This document shows positions 39,535 through 50,330 of a DNA stretch of 64,000 nt, piece by piece. The notes beneath the pieces were generated by a model that saw only the letters and a list, made by a program, of their open reading frames with translations, did not search any database and was not told where the DNA came from. The position numbers and the translations under genes were made by a program. The DNA comes from Sinonovacula constricta (Eukaryota; Mollusca; Bivalvia; Cardiida; Solecurtidae): assembly GCA_007844125.1 (NCBI GenBank), contig CM017568.1, positions 7,162,675 to 7,226,674 of the forward strand, written 5' to 3'. Numbering within the stretch: the first letter of the stretch is position 1; the number at the start of each line of letters is the position of its first letter.

Positions 39535-39690
39535 GTCTTCCAGCTGACTTTCGGTGCGCCGGTGATCCTACCCAGACATTTATTTGGGGTCTTGCTCCAC
39601 CAAATAGCTGGATATCCCTTTAATGATCATAAATTGTCGCTGCGATGGACTTCAAAACAAAACAAAAGCAAACAAACAAAACAAACAAAG
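39535..39690 (+). mobile_element. tRNA-derived SINE-like repeat, family B, 5'-truncated
   Basis: The body starts at GCTGACTTTCGGTGCGCCGG and continues through CCCAGACATTTATTTGGGGTC, AATAGCTGGATATCCC and TTGTCGCTGCGATGG to a tail of AAAACAAAACAAAAGC / AAACAAAC units. The head is missing. Confidence 0.75.
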
Positions 39691-40182
39691 ATATAAAACA
39701 CGTCGCACGTATAAAACGATTAAACAGATATCACATCGGTATTCAACTATCTTCTTCTACCTCGCGTAGAATCAGACCATGTGACTTGTTTCTTATGCTG
39801 GTCATCTTTCTTAAAGGTCATTATTTCTATGTATTTAATACAAACACATAGATGATAGTCGAGTATTTTAAGTATGTTAAATAAGCATTCGTATTAATAA
39901 TGTATAAATAGAGTGTTTAAACATGTATCCTTTATACACGATATAAGTTCAGCTAAAATTTGCTGTCTTATTGTTCAGAAACATGACTTTAATTATGTCT
40001 TTAATTTTGTACCTACATAATATTAGAAACAATGAAAATATAATTTAATACTGATGTCCATGATGTCAAATAAAGTTAGTGAATAGGTAAGTAAGAAAAG
40101 GTCCTTTCAAAACTCTCACAGATATCTCAATTTTATCTACCAGTAGACAAAGGCAAACAAGGTAAATGCAAATGTGAACAAA

Positions 40183-40200
40183 ACACACACACACACACAG
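40183..40200. repeat. (AC)n microsatellite
   Basis: A short AC dinucleotide run. Confidence 0.85.
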
Positions 40201-40209
40201 ACGAGACAT

Positions 40210-40345
40210 AACACACATAAAGAAAAACCATCAGTTACCGCCTTGGAACGGTCAATCGGCAAAAGGGCCGACTGGGGTGCTTAAACCTGGTTTGTGGAGC
40301 GCTCCAACCTCTAGTCTTCTATTAAATGTCCTTGAGGGGCTGTAT
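40210..40345 (-). repeat. Dispersed repeat family A, left half
   Basis: Reverse-orientation copy with CAGTTACCGCCTTGGAACGG, the hairpin (40253-40274) with one mismatch, GGGGTGCTTAAACCTGGTTT and GAGCGCTCCAACCTC. It shows the single-copy ancestral form of the segment that is amplified tenfold at 19619-19868. Confidence 0.75.
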
Positions 40346-40778
40346 AGCAAACATGAAATTAATACGAAATGCAAAATTCTGTGGTAAAATGTGTAACAGC
40401 ATCGACTAAATGGTATGATAATTATTGTTACTAATGTACCATTAAATAAGGAATATTTTGTTTGCTGTGGGGAGACAATTACAGTCCCCGAGATGTTTGC
40501 CTCATTTCGTCTATTGTGACATTGTCATCCATGCACACAGAAAAATATAGACCTAATATTTAATATATTATTGCATTAGCAGACAGGTGCAATGAATTAA
40601 AAGACTGAAAGTCCTAAATTAATATAAAGTAAATGTGCAATAACGCTTGAGGCATTTTTTGTTAATTAACATAAACAGCAAATAAAACATCGTTGTATGC
40701 AAACATTGGAAAGAAAAGTATCATCTAGCTAAGCCGATGTGATCATTATGTTGTATACCAATTAACCTGTAGTATCAA
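40346..40778. other. No gene recognised
   Basis: AT-rich DNA directly upstream of the LINE fragment. I cannot place the LINE's truncation point more precisely. Confidence 0.5.
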
Positions 40779-43310
40779 TGACAGAAACTATAGACAATAC
40801 TATCAAATCTTTCACTGAACTTATACAAGGGATCGCATTTAAAATATTTGGTAAATATAGGAGATTTAAGTAAAAAAGAAACAGTAGAAGAAATAAAACG
40901 TGGTTTGATAAAGAATGCTATACTGCATAGAGAGAATTTAAAAAAGCACGTTATACATTTTTAAGAAATAAAAGTAATATGAATAAAGCTTCATTTCTTT
41001 GCAAGAAAAGAACATATAAACGAATAAGGAGAACATGAAAAATAAAAAATGAAGGAAAAAGAATTATAAAATTGGCTAAATATAACACTCGGGAATTTTG
41101 GAAAACCATCAAAGGACAATACAATGAAAAATCCAGGGTAGATAATAATATTTCTATAGATGACATGTACAACATTTCAATAGATTATATGGATCGGTCG
41201 AAGAGAATGATAATAATGGTGGGAAATCATTAGATGAAGCATATATATGTAGTACAGAATTAGATAAAGAGTTTTCAGCAAAAGAAATTAGGGATGCAGT
41301 AGTTGCACAAAGCAATAACAAAAATCGAGGCAGTGATAAACTAATAACACAATGTTTAAAATATACATATGATATCATTGCACCATTTTAAATAACTTCT
41401 TAAATAAACTGTTCTATGAAGGTTGTTTGCCAAATAGCTTGGGTGAAGGGATTATAATACCGTTTTTAAGGGTGGATCACAAGAAGCTAGTAATTACAGA
41501 GGAATAACACTTAACAATATTTTATCAAAGATTCACTCCAAACTACTTGTTACTCGACTTACTAAATGGAGAGAAATTAATTCAAAAGTTATTGATAACC
41601 AATATGGATTTCAGAAAAATATGAGCAAGGTGTTATCACAGAAAAAAAAATTACATGTAGCATTTCTGGATTGGGAGAAATGCACGATAACATTAACCGA
41701 GCGCTGTTATGGCAAAAATTGTTCAAAGAAAGCATAAGCACCAAATTTGTTAATGCACTTAGATCCATATATACAAATTTAAAATCGTATGTTAAATACA
41801 GCGGCTCGTTTTCTGAGTCTATCGTGTCACACAATGGTGTGAAACAAGGAGACCCTTCAAGCAGCATATTATGTCTATTTTTTCTCAATGATATACTCAA
41901 CAACATTAAGACAAACATAAACGACATTGTTACGATCAATGATATGAACTTGTTTCTTCTCTTCGTCGCGGATGACGCCGTTGCATTTGCACTTGAACTG
42001 GAAACATTACAGTCTATTCTTCATGACATAGAGATTTGTTGTCGGACTTACAAATTAAAAATAAATGCTTCGAAAACAAAGATCATGATATTTGAAAATC
42101 GTGGAAATACTAATTATGACTTTAATTTTCATAATTCAAAGCTAGAAATTTGAAACTCCTTCAAATACCTGGGTGTCCAGCTATTTAAAAGTGTTAAGTG
42201 GACTCGTACACAGGCCACTACAACAAAACATGCGTCTAGAGCCCTTCACAATTTATTTACAATCTACAATCAAGTAGATCTTCCGGTTTCACAAAAGATT
42301 TAATCATTTGATACGCTTATTACTCCAGTACATCATTATTCTGCCAACGTATGGGGTTTCCATAATGCTCCCGACATAGCAAATATACACACAAAATTTT
42401 GCAAAAAAGTGATATGTGTTAAAACATCAACAAAGTTAGATGCACTCTACGGTAAATTAGGTCGTACCTCACTATACATAGAAAATTAATATTGGTCAAA
42501 TATTGGATTAAACTATTAAATCCAAGGAAAACACTATTTTATTTAAAACTTACAACATGCTAAAAATGATGCAAACACGGGAAACACATACGGTGAAAAT
42601 AATTGGGCGTACCAAATAATATACGAGTTAGATACTTTAGGCCTACGTATATCTGGGAAAACCAGTTAACATCCCAATTAATTATGAGTTTATAAAGCAG
42701 CGAATAATTGATATTTTCACACAAAATTGGATATCCGCGACAAATAATTCAAATCGATTACACACATACAGTCTATTCAAAGCGACGTTAACCTATGAAA
42801 AATATTTAGATGAAATAACCGAACCAAGATATAGAGTTGCGTTAACAAAGTTTAGAGTTTCGTTGCATTAACTTGCAATAGAAAAGGGTCGTCAAAGTAA
42901 TACAGCTACAAGTGAACGATTATGTAGAAATTGTAATATGAACCAAATCGAAACAGAATACCACTTTTTACTAATTTGTCCAAACTTTTCTCAACTACGC
43001 TCCCTATACTTGAAAAGATACTATTATACATGGCCAACTAAACAAAAATTTGCTTTATTAATGAAAACAAAAAATCAGAGAATATTATTAGAAACGTTTC
43101 AAAATTAATATACTTTGCAAATATTTTGAGAAACTAATATCTTTATGTTGCTCTTCAGATAAACTAATGTCTCTAACCCATGTATCCTATCATTTGTCAC
43201 AATTACATGTATGTTTATATTGCCTTGCTAAAAACATGTATGTTTTAATGCGATAAACAATTTGTAATGTATACAAGAAAAGTCGTTGATGCGAAGCATC
43301 AAAGGCCACG
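40779..43310 (+). pseudogene. Degenerate LINE: endonuclease tail, reverse transcriptase, C-terminus and 3' UTR
   Basis: Translating across frameshifts gives the ordered parts of a non-LTR ORF2. First is the post-endonuclease linker (KTWFDKECYTA then REFKKARYTFLRNK, 40898-40978). Then come the RT N-terminus with NYRGITLNN (about 41495), INSKVIDNQYGFQKN (41580-41625), GVKQGDPSSS (41839-41868) and the VADDAVAF catalytic box (about 41962). Next is FKYLGVQLF in the thumb (about 42160), ITPVHHYSANVWGFH (42318-42362), and a terminal LCRNCNMNQIETEYHFL...CPNF zinc-knuckle-like motif (42923-42990). The longest open piece is 41671-42153. Stops and indels are frequent, so it is dead. The 3' UTR contains a TTGATGC-GAA-GCATCAA hairpin (43286-43302). 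It is 5'-truncated within or after the endonuclease and belongs to the same family as 20232-20828. It is distinct from the LINE at 46-50 kb. Confidence 0.85.
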
Positions 43311-43653
43311 CAAACATTGGAAGTTAAACTGAAAGGTAAACAGGTTAAAGCAATATGGGAGCAAGTAATAAAGGCATATTTGGAAAAAAAAATATTTAAA
43401 GGTTTTGAATTTCAGTATAATATATAAGATCCCGAGAAAAAGTATGTATAAGGTATAGGCCTATTTCTGATACCATAGAATCGTTTGAAATAAAATAACA
43501 GCAAAACCCGACACCATTAAATAGGTCTTCCAAGAGGTTACATATGTAAAATAGGGGCCAAATTTTTTATAATTAACAATGAAACTAAAGTGTACAAGCA
43601 GAAATTGCACATTTGCAGGAGCACCACCTTGCACAAATAATTATTGTTCAGTT
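43311..43653. other. No gene recognised
   Basis: AT-rich DNA following the LINE 3' end. Nothing is supportable. Confidence 0.6.
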
Positions 43654-43800
43654 AGTATTTTTCTGGAACACAGTATTATGCATTCAAAGAACAATAATTA
43701 ATATTTCCTAAACTTAATAGTATTTTTCTGGAACATAGTATTATGTATACAAAGAACAATATTTTATATTTCCTAAACTAAATAGTATTTCTGGAACATC
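43654..43800. repeat. 65-bp tandem repeat, about 2.3 units
   Basis: Units begin at 43654, 43719 and 43784, each with AGTATTTTTCTGGAACA-like starts. The first two extend through CAAAGAACAATA and TATTTCCTAAACT. Divergence is low and the third unit is partial. Confidence 0.9.
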
Positions 43801-44099
43801 TCTAAACCCGATGGAATAAATGTTGTTTCAAAGCAATGTTACTACCTAAGTATATGCTACTGTGGTTTATAATTACACACTGAGCTGACATTAAGAATAC
43901 ATAAGTTGCTGTCAAGTGGAAGGTAGTATGTGTCATTCAATAGAGGAAAGAAATAACTAAAAAAAAGTATCTAATTATCCAAGAAGGCTATTAATTTCTA
44001 GTATATGTGGGTGTAAGGACGTAATAATTAGTCCGAACATCTTTATTTATTTTTGGCAAATGGTTCATGTAATAAAGATATTGACAAGAAATAAATCTC

Positions 44100-44290
44100 A
44101 TTCAGGTCTAGGGTTAGAACCCAGAACCCTCCGATCCCGGGTCCATTGAACGTTTCTCGTATGCAAGTGAATTAAACATTCGGATCTTTAATGCAATCCT
44201 ATAAAAACTTATCGTGACGGGGCAAAGGATTGAAGTTGAAACCCTCCTATCCAGAGGCCTAAACTCTTGACCACAAACACTTCAGAGATG
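44100..44290 (-). mobile_element. Two tRNA-like (SINE head-like) segments
   Basis: On the minus strand, 44290-44225 reads GTGGTCAAGAGTTTAGGCC, then a GAGGGTTTCAACTTCAATCC B-box-like stretch. About 110 bp further on, 44155-44105 reads GGATCGGAGGGTTCTGGG, then TTCTAACCC. The two resemble each other and tRNA-derived SINE heads, suggesting tandem or duplicated SINE promoters. I could not tie them to family B. Low confidence. Confidence 0.35.
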
Positions 44291-45124
44291 CTATAAACTC
44301 CTGCACACTTGAAGCACTGGAAATGCTATTTTTGTTTTAGATTTGCGGGACCTTAAAATCTAAATGTATCTTTACATTGCATTTAAGTCAGACTTTACGA
44401 TGCATACCGGAAGTAGTACTCCGGACAGTTTTCTGTTGTTGTTCATATTTTAATGTTGATATGCTTGTTTAATGACTGTATTTGCTATAATTAAAATAAT
44501 CTCATGAAATTTGGTGTAAAAACAAAGCTTAGGCATTTTAGAATTATAAAAATGCAAAATAACTGCACTCCTATGCACAATAATGGACTAATCCATTTAG
44601 ACCGGTACTGCTGATTGCATTGAAAATGCGGCTATACAATGCAAACAATTACGGTGCGTGTTTTCAGGGGAGGATAACCGTCTTCGCGAGACATAACTTT
44701 TATTCGCAGAGGCCCTGTTATTCGATAATACATTGGTCTTTCTCACGATGTATAATTTTGAGGTTCCCAAAGAAACGGCTTGCTGTAAAATTGCTTCCAA
44801 AGTTGTGACATTTACTATGGAGTAAAGAACAAATTCATTAAGTGTCTAGTAACGTAGAAAGTCCACAAAATAAACTTTCTCCACGTGCGAATTTCATTGA
44901 GCATTAAATATATAGGCGTCGCGCTCCAGCGTGTCGTCAATTATACATTACTCATACGAGATCATTATCGATATGAAATGGTGATTATCACAAATTTAAA
45001 AAAAAAAAGGAAGGGAATACTTAGTCACAAAATAGGAGATAATCTGTATTTACTCGTAATTTAACAATAACATAACGGTTATAGAATTCCAATTTTAAGT
45101 TATTTGTTATAAGACAAAACTGAC
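44291..45124. other. No gene recognised
   Basis: A moderately CpG-rich patch at about 44630-44780 is open on both strands (62 and 67 codons), and a TATATA followed by a CpG-dense stretch occurs at 44910-44940. Neither has enough context to be called an exon or promoter. Confidence 0.45.
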
Positions 45125-45345
45125 AAAAATAGAGCTCTGTAAAACTTGTTAAACCCCCACAGTCGGCCTATTTGCCGATTGCTTTTCCAATGCGATAATT
45201 GTTGGGTTTGCTCTATTTTGAATTATGTCTCGTCAGTTTGGTCGTTACTTTTACAACTGACGGGCTTGTATATACCTTTGTCTTGTGCCTTTGCAAATTT
45301 TGTTACAGTACTCATAGGACTTTTTCATTCTTTTTATATGTGACC
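45125..45345 (+). repeat. Dispersed repeat family A
   Basis: Starts with AGAGCTCTGTAAAACTTG, then the hairpin CAGTCGG...CCGATTG (45160-45182), TTGGGTTTGCTCTATTTTG, the CTCGTCAG block and a right end around CAGTACTCATAGGAC. The left-most 80 bp of the full element are missing. Confidence 0.7.
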
Positions 45346-45518
45346 AATTAAATAACCCTCGTCTTTTCTGCTGGTGAAATTTGGAGCGGTTCTATGCTAA
45401 GATGTACAGAGATGATCAGAGCGAACTTCAAAACATCTTATCTTCACACACAAAATATTTCGGGATTAACCCGAAGGTTGGTGCGATTTAGGAGATGGTG
45501 GTACATGGTAGTTACTCT

Positions 45519-45568
45519 TTGTCTGTCTGTCTGTCTGTCTATCTGTCTGTCTGTCTCTATCTCTCTCA

Positions 45569-45600
<32 letters not shown>

Positions 45601-45603
45601 CTC
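45519..45603. repeat. Compound (TCTG)n(TC)n(TATC)n microsatellite
   Basis: TCTG units are followed by TC-rich sequence and TATC units. They generate an artificial Leu/Ser-rich frame at 45394-45636. Confidence 0.95.
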
Positions 45604-46282
45604 ACCATGTGCAAGTCGTCCTCGATACAATTTTAAAATGAATATATTTTTACACTGTCTCTGTTTCTGACAGCTGCTGTAAATTATATAAAGAGTGTCA
45701 ATTTTGCTTAAAGAGTTTTTCAAGTTACCATACTAATATCTTGTGCATGTAATAGTCCAGACACATAGACTCCAGAATTCTAAAGGTAGTTATATTTTTT
45801 GCATAATGTTGCTTCTGGACATTTCATATTACACAGATGCAATTTTCTCTGGGCAGAATGTAGATATGCACGGAAACATGTTGTTTTATGTTCCTTTAGA
45901 TTAGGTGAGATAGATTACGTTTATTTTAATGATTGCAATTAGCTTGTAAGCCTTTTCAGAAGTAACAATGAATGCTGAATGTTATTGGGCGAATTTCTTA
46001 TACTTGCTGACATAAGAAACTTCTTGCATGTTTCCGTATCTTGTAAAGATTAGCAAGTGTTAATCGTTTGCAGTTAATCGTGCTTGCTTTAAAGTCCGAT
46101 TAAAAATATTCTTTTTATTTTTAAAAATGTTATAAAATTGAAACTTATTAATGTTAGCATAATCTATTTTATTAAAATTACTATTTTACACAAGGTGTTT
46201 TCATATTTACGCAAACAGTTTCTTATAACAATGTAGAAAGTGTCAGTTCAAAACCTTACTCGGACTGTCACTGGTGTCGGCC
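45604..46282. other. No gene recognised
   Basis: AT-rich DNA between the microsatellite and the 3' end of the minus-strand LINE. Nothing is supportable. Confidence 0.6.
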
Positions 46283-46545
46283 TTTTTTTGTTGGTTTAAA
46301 CATATTTTATTTGGAAAAACAAACATTTACAAAACATGTTATACAATATATGGGGATAAGAACGAAATAATAATATTCTTATGTTCTTTTCCCTGTAAGA
46401 AATAATTATACAATGATATGGCTATTAGCTAACAATACATTTCCGTACATTTATCAGTTTTAAGTTAAGAAGAAAATATACGATGGCTTATTATGGGAAA
46501 TAGGCTTCATGGGGCGTGGGTATAAATTAACCTCAGTATATCCAC

Positions 46546-47184
46546 TCAATCCAAGCTAAAACGTTTAGTAGATTTGATGAAGCTATGAACTGCATCAACG
46601 ATATTTGTATTCGCAGCCAGTGACAAGGTATCATCACCATATATCAGAATGTCAAGGGAGACAATTGGTAGAAAAGAAAGTTTGGTGAATAATATATGCC
46701 TCTCGTGAGAATACAGTGGACAAGTTAGAAAGTAATGTTCTATATTTTCAAGTGACCCACACTTACAGTTCGGAGACATAACCAAATTTTTAGAAAACAA
46801 AAAAGAGTTTAATAGTATACATTTAGTACGAAACCGTGCATGCTGGATTTGTAATTGTCTTCCACCATGATAATAGTGCCTGGGAATCGTTGGTCGGTCA
46901 GAATTAATAAGTCGTTTGAATCCACTAAGAGTGCTGCAATTTCTTGTTTCACTAGATAGGCTATTCCACTCTCTTATTACCGAGGGAAGAAAAGAATTTG
47001 TAAACGAATTTGTTTTAGTAGGTATATTTCTGAAATGATTTGCATTTCGTAAGTTATAGTTAGAGATAAAACCTACATTTTCAGGAATAAGTTCCTGCAG
47101 ATATGGCGGTGAAAGGCCATGGACCATTTTGTAAAATAGTATAAGTTTATGTTTTTTTTTCTCCGAGTGTGCAGCGATTCCCAC
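46546..47184 (-). pseudogene. LINE ORF2 C-terminal segment with zinc knuckle
   Basis: This 212-codon segment continues the RT ORF in another frame. The overlap with the preceding segment lies at an A-run on the minus strand (47152-47161), so a single-base length change there separates them. It covers the post-RT region (FYKMVHGLSPPYLQ, residues 17-30, and VIREWNSLS, 69-77). It ends with an FRTKCILLNSFLF stretch and a C-x-C-x7-H-x4-C motif (Cys140, Cys142, His150, Cys155), typical of CR1/Jockey-type C-termini and thought to bind nucleic acid. The stop at 46546 is probably the natural end of ORF2. Confidence 0.85.
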
Positions 47185-48317
47185 CCTGTTTCTTTATCTA
47201 AATTAATCAAAGATACAAGTTTTGTAGCACCTGTAACAATTCTGGCTGCCTCATTCTGTATTTTGTCCAATTTAAGCTTTTCATAGTTAGTACAATTACC
47301 AAAGATGATATCACCATATTCAACAATTGGCCTGATAAAAGAGATATATATGATTTCTAGTGATGATCTATCTAATGTATATTTAAGTTTTTTCATAACA
47401 TTTATCCGTTTCCATGCTTTTGTTCTTAAATATTCGATATGATTATGCCACGTGAGATTATTTGTAAAATGCATACCTAAATGTTTATGTGTTTCAACCT
47501 CAAGAATAATCTCGTTATTCATTAACACTGGAGGATGACTTGGGGCTAATCTTTTACGTGAGAAAAGTAATGATTCTGATTTTTTTGGATTAAATTGTAC
47601 TAACCACTTATCTGCCCACTTACTTATTTTGTCTAAATCACTATTGAGCTTATGTGCTGCACTTAGAGGATCTTCTACCTCAATGAATAGGGCTGTATCG
47701 TCTGCAAATAGTCTAATGTTGGAGTTTAAGTTTACAACGATATCATTTATAAAAAGCAAAAACAATAAAGGCCCTAATACAGAACCCTGGGGGACTCCAG
47801 CTTTTATAGTGACTAAATTAGACTTTACTCCCTTTAAAACCACTCTTTGTTTTCGATCAGATAGATAATCACAAAACCAGGACAATAAATCTCCTGTGAT
47901 GCCAGCTGCTTTAAGTTTGATTAAAATACCTTTGTGCCAAACACGATCAAAAGCTTTACTTATATCACAGAAAACTGCCCTAACCTCGCTTCCATTATCA
48001 ACACAATTTGAAATAATGTGGTAGAGATAGGTCAGCTGATTAATAGTGGAGTCGCCAGAAGTGAAACCTGACTGAAAACAAGAAATAGTGTTACAATGTA
48101 TGAAATAATTATGAACATACTTAAAAACACATTTTTCAAATACCTTTTCAATCGAGCTTAGCAAAGATACTGGTCGATAATTTGCCGTAAGAGACCGGTC
48201 ACCTGATTTGTATATAGCACATACATTTGCTTCCTTCCATAAGGAAGGTATCTTGCCACTTGATAAGGACATATTAAAGTTTACATAATGGACCCGATAA
48301 CTCAGTTGATAGTTCAC
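47073..48317 (-). pseudogene. LINE ORF2 reverse-transcriptase domain
   Basis: A 414-codon open segment with the full set of non-LTR RT motifs. NYRPVSLL is at residues 46-53, and motif A FCDISKAFDRV at 116-126 carries the first catalytic aspartate. GVPQGSVLGP is at 174-183 and FADDTALF at 204-211 (DNA 47697-47708 for FADD). HLGMHF and the EYGDIIFG thumb region follow. RT would copy the element RNA at a nicked chromosomal target. All catalytic aspartates are present, so inactivation is due to flanking frameshifts. The first Met is not the true start, because the reading continues from upstream in another frame near 48310. Confidence 0.92.
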
Positions 48318-48365
48318 GGAGAACGTAATTGTTAATTAAATCTGGACCAACCGCTTTCCCGGGTT

Positions 48366-49220
48366 TCAATCCTTTAAGATATCTTCGACATCAAGTACTG
48401 ACAGACATATTGAAGTAAGGCTAAAGTGAGACTGGGGTAAAACAGGAGGATCTTTATCTGAATCATTAATAACTGTTTGCTCTCTAAAATAGTTATTTAA
48501 AGCATTTGCTTTGTCTAGATCATCAAAAACTAAAGAACCGTTACAAATTAATGGTGGTATTTCGTGTGAGCTTTTATCTTTCATAAAGAAACTTAGAGTT
48601 GTCCACCATCCCTTTGATGTTTTATTTGCAGTGCGAAGTTTTTCCGAGAGTTTTGAAACATATTTTTTTTTGCTTTTCCTTATAAGTAATACCACCTTAT
48701 TTCTTAATACTTTAAATGAGTGCCAGTGAGATTGAAACATAGTTTTTTTAGCTTTATGAAAAGCCCTTTTGCGTTTTCTTATATATAATTTTATGTTACT
48801 AGTGATCCAAGGATGGTCATTAGGTGAAACTGTAACAACCTTATTAGAAATGCATGCATTTGAAAGTATATGTATATGCTCTGTTACCTTTTCTGTATAA
48901 GTATTTATATCACTATCAACTAGTGATCCCCAATCAGTATTTCTAGCCATTTGTCTCAGAGTTTTATAATCTCCTTTATCATAGTACCACACATGTCTTG
49001 AAAATGACTTGGTACATATCTTTTTAAAATTTAAAGCACAAATTATAGGACAGTGGTATCTTACATTTTGGTCAAGAAAGGGTTCTCCAACACCAGCAAA
49101 CAAAACTTGGCTTTTATCCTTAACAAGTATAATATCAAGTAAACTAGAATTAGTTTCAGTAAAATGAGTATCTTCTTGTATACATTGACTAAGAGAATTT
49201 TTACCGACACAATGACTCAA
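48366..49220 (-). pseudogene. LINE ORF2 endonuclease C-terminus and linker
   Basis: A 284-codon segment carrying the end of the AP endonuclease fold (SLLDIILV, residues 26-33, and RYHCPI, 54-59) and the basic linker to RT (ITSNIKLYIRKRKRAFHKAK at about 144-163). The usual Asp-His pair of this nuclease family is Tyr-His here. Its start is set by a single-base frameshift at about 49203-49218 relative to the upstream segment. It ends at a frameshift near 48367, after which a KPGKAVGPD motif continues in another frame to about 48312. Confidence 0.82.
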
Positions 49221-50073
49221 TTTTGTATTTATTGGAGGGATATTTTGTATTAAGATTAAAATCTCCAGTTACAACAACATTATTAACCGATGTATCACAT
49301 GCCATACTGATAGATTCTTCAATTAATCTATGTTTAGTAATATCAGTATCAGGCGGCCTGTAGAATAATCCAAATAAAATATTTTTACTTTCCAGTTTTA
49401 TTTCAATCCAGATGCATTCAATCCTATTTGGTTCTAAGTCAAGTCTACGCCTATAAGATATATTGTGTTTCACATAAAGCATGACACCTCCATGACAATC
49501 AGTTACACGATCTCTTCTTTCAGGTGGTGAAAATAATGGCATATTTAGGTCATCCGAATCTGTAGTTGAGTAAAGCCAAGTTTCAGAAAAAGCCAAAATA
49601 TCAAAGTCTTTCAATTCAGAAGACAGTAAATCAAATTTGGGGAGACTACTCTGCACGTTATAATGTACGAAGGAAAAGTACTGTGTTAAGTCTATGGATG
49701 AATATCCCGATAATACAGAGGATGTTCGAGACATGTCTATACTAGAAGACGTATCTGGGCCTGGGTTGGGGTGAATATCCCCAGATAGTGAAAGTAGTGC
49801 CAATATAAGACATAATGAAATCGCACTAGCTGAAACTGCTAAACAAATTATGCTGATAGTCAGATCAAAAGAAAATACGGAATGCTTCTTTTTCATATAA
49901 TGGCATCCGTTTAAATTATGCATTACTTGTCGGTGGTTTTTAGTTATTAATAAAAATGAGAACATGAAACAAGCTTCACATATTATAAACATCATCAAAA
50001 ATAGCATGAAGAAGAGTGGAAACATTCTACTAATGTTAAGCAGAAGGGGCCCAGGGTCATGTGTGCGACTCAT
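49201..50073 (-). pseudogene. LINE ORF2 N-terminus: hydrophobic leader, 2A-like motif, AP endonuclease
   Basis: A 290-codon segment beginning at the first Met after an upstream in-frame stop (about 50116). Residues 18-43 and 70-97 are strongly hydrophobic. GDIHPNPGP at 98-106 (DNA 49756-49782) has the NPGP core of 2A ribosome-skipping peptides. The AP-endonuclease fold follows: HYNVQS (138-142, catalytic Asn), FSETW (162-166, catalytic Glu), GGVMLYVKHN (195-204), GLFYRPP (235-241) and GDFNLN (270-275). This nuclease would nick the target DNA to prime reverse transcription. The frame ends by a +1 shift right after IESLCR, the rest being in the next segment. Confidence 0.88.
49756..49782 (-). 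other. 2A-like ribosome-skipping motif in LINE ORF2
   Basis: The codons encode GDIHPNPGP, preceded by a Leu/Ser-rich hydrophobic run (LCLILALLSLS). 2A consensus is D-(V/I)-E-x-N-P-G-P. Here all positions fit except Glu, which is His. 2A-like sequences at this place, upstream of the AP endonuclease, are known from APE-type LINEs, where some are active. Activity with His at this position is uncertain. Confidence 0.6.
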
Positions 50074-50330
50074 TTCGACTAGGTTACTCCGGTGTCCGGA
50101 ATACGAAACAAGATTCTAATCAGTCCTAGGCCCGAGCTACTCAAACAACAAAGATGCAACGACCAACACACTCCCATGAAACCCATTGCAGCCACATACA
50201 TATAACAAGGTAATAATGTGAGAACAGAAACGAATATAATACAGTAAATAAAGAATGGGGTAAGCATAGCGCTTATGATGGTGAGTAGAGAGTTGTGGTT
50301 GAATCTTTACAAGCATTATATTTTGCAATG

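Larger units (their letters stand above)
46283..50330 (-). mobile_element. CR1/Jockey-group LINE with AP endonuclease, RT and 2A-like motif
   Basis: This non-LTR retrotransposon on the minus strand is the most complete mobile element here. The 3' end is marked by an AATAAA signal (46307-46312 complement), followed about 18 bases later by an A7 tract (46283-46289 complement). ORF2 (46546-50073) runs N-terminal hydrophobic region, 2A-like motif, AP endonuclease, RT, C-terminal zinc knuckle. It is broken by four frameshifts, with no in-frame stop inside the long segments. The 5' boundary is not visible, and the 50330 limit is a working choice just beyond short open frames that precede ORF2. The motif set fits CR1 and related clades. 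Exact clade needs a phylogeny. It differs from the LINE at 40.8-43.3 kb in its RT box (FADDTALF against VADDAVAF) and C-terminus. Confidence 0.88.

Noticed and set aside
41589..41939. 116-codon minus-strand frame
   Set aside because: Antisense shadow of the plus-strand LINE RT.
44881..44950. TATA box followed by CpG-dense stretch as a promoter
   Set aside because: No initiator, start codon or splice donor in consistent order on either strand.
45394..45636. 80-codon frame with Ser/Leu repeats
   Set aside because: Mostly translation of the TCTG/TC/TATC microsatellite.
47629..47868. 79-codon plus-strand frame
   Set aside because: Antisense shadow of the LINE reverse transcriptase.
48511..48729. 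72-codon plus-strand frame
   Set aside because: Antisense shadow of the LINE ORF2 linker.
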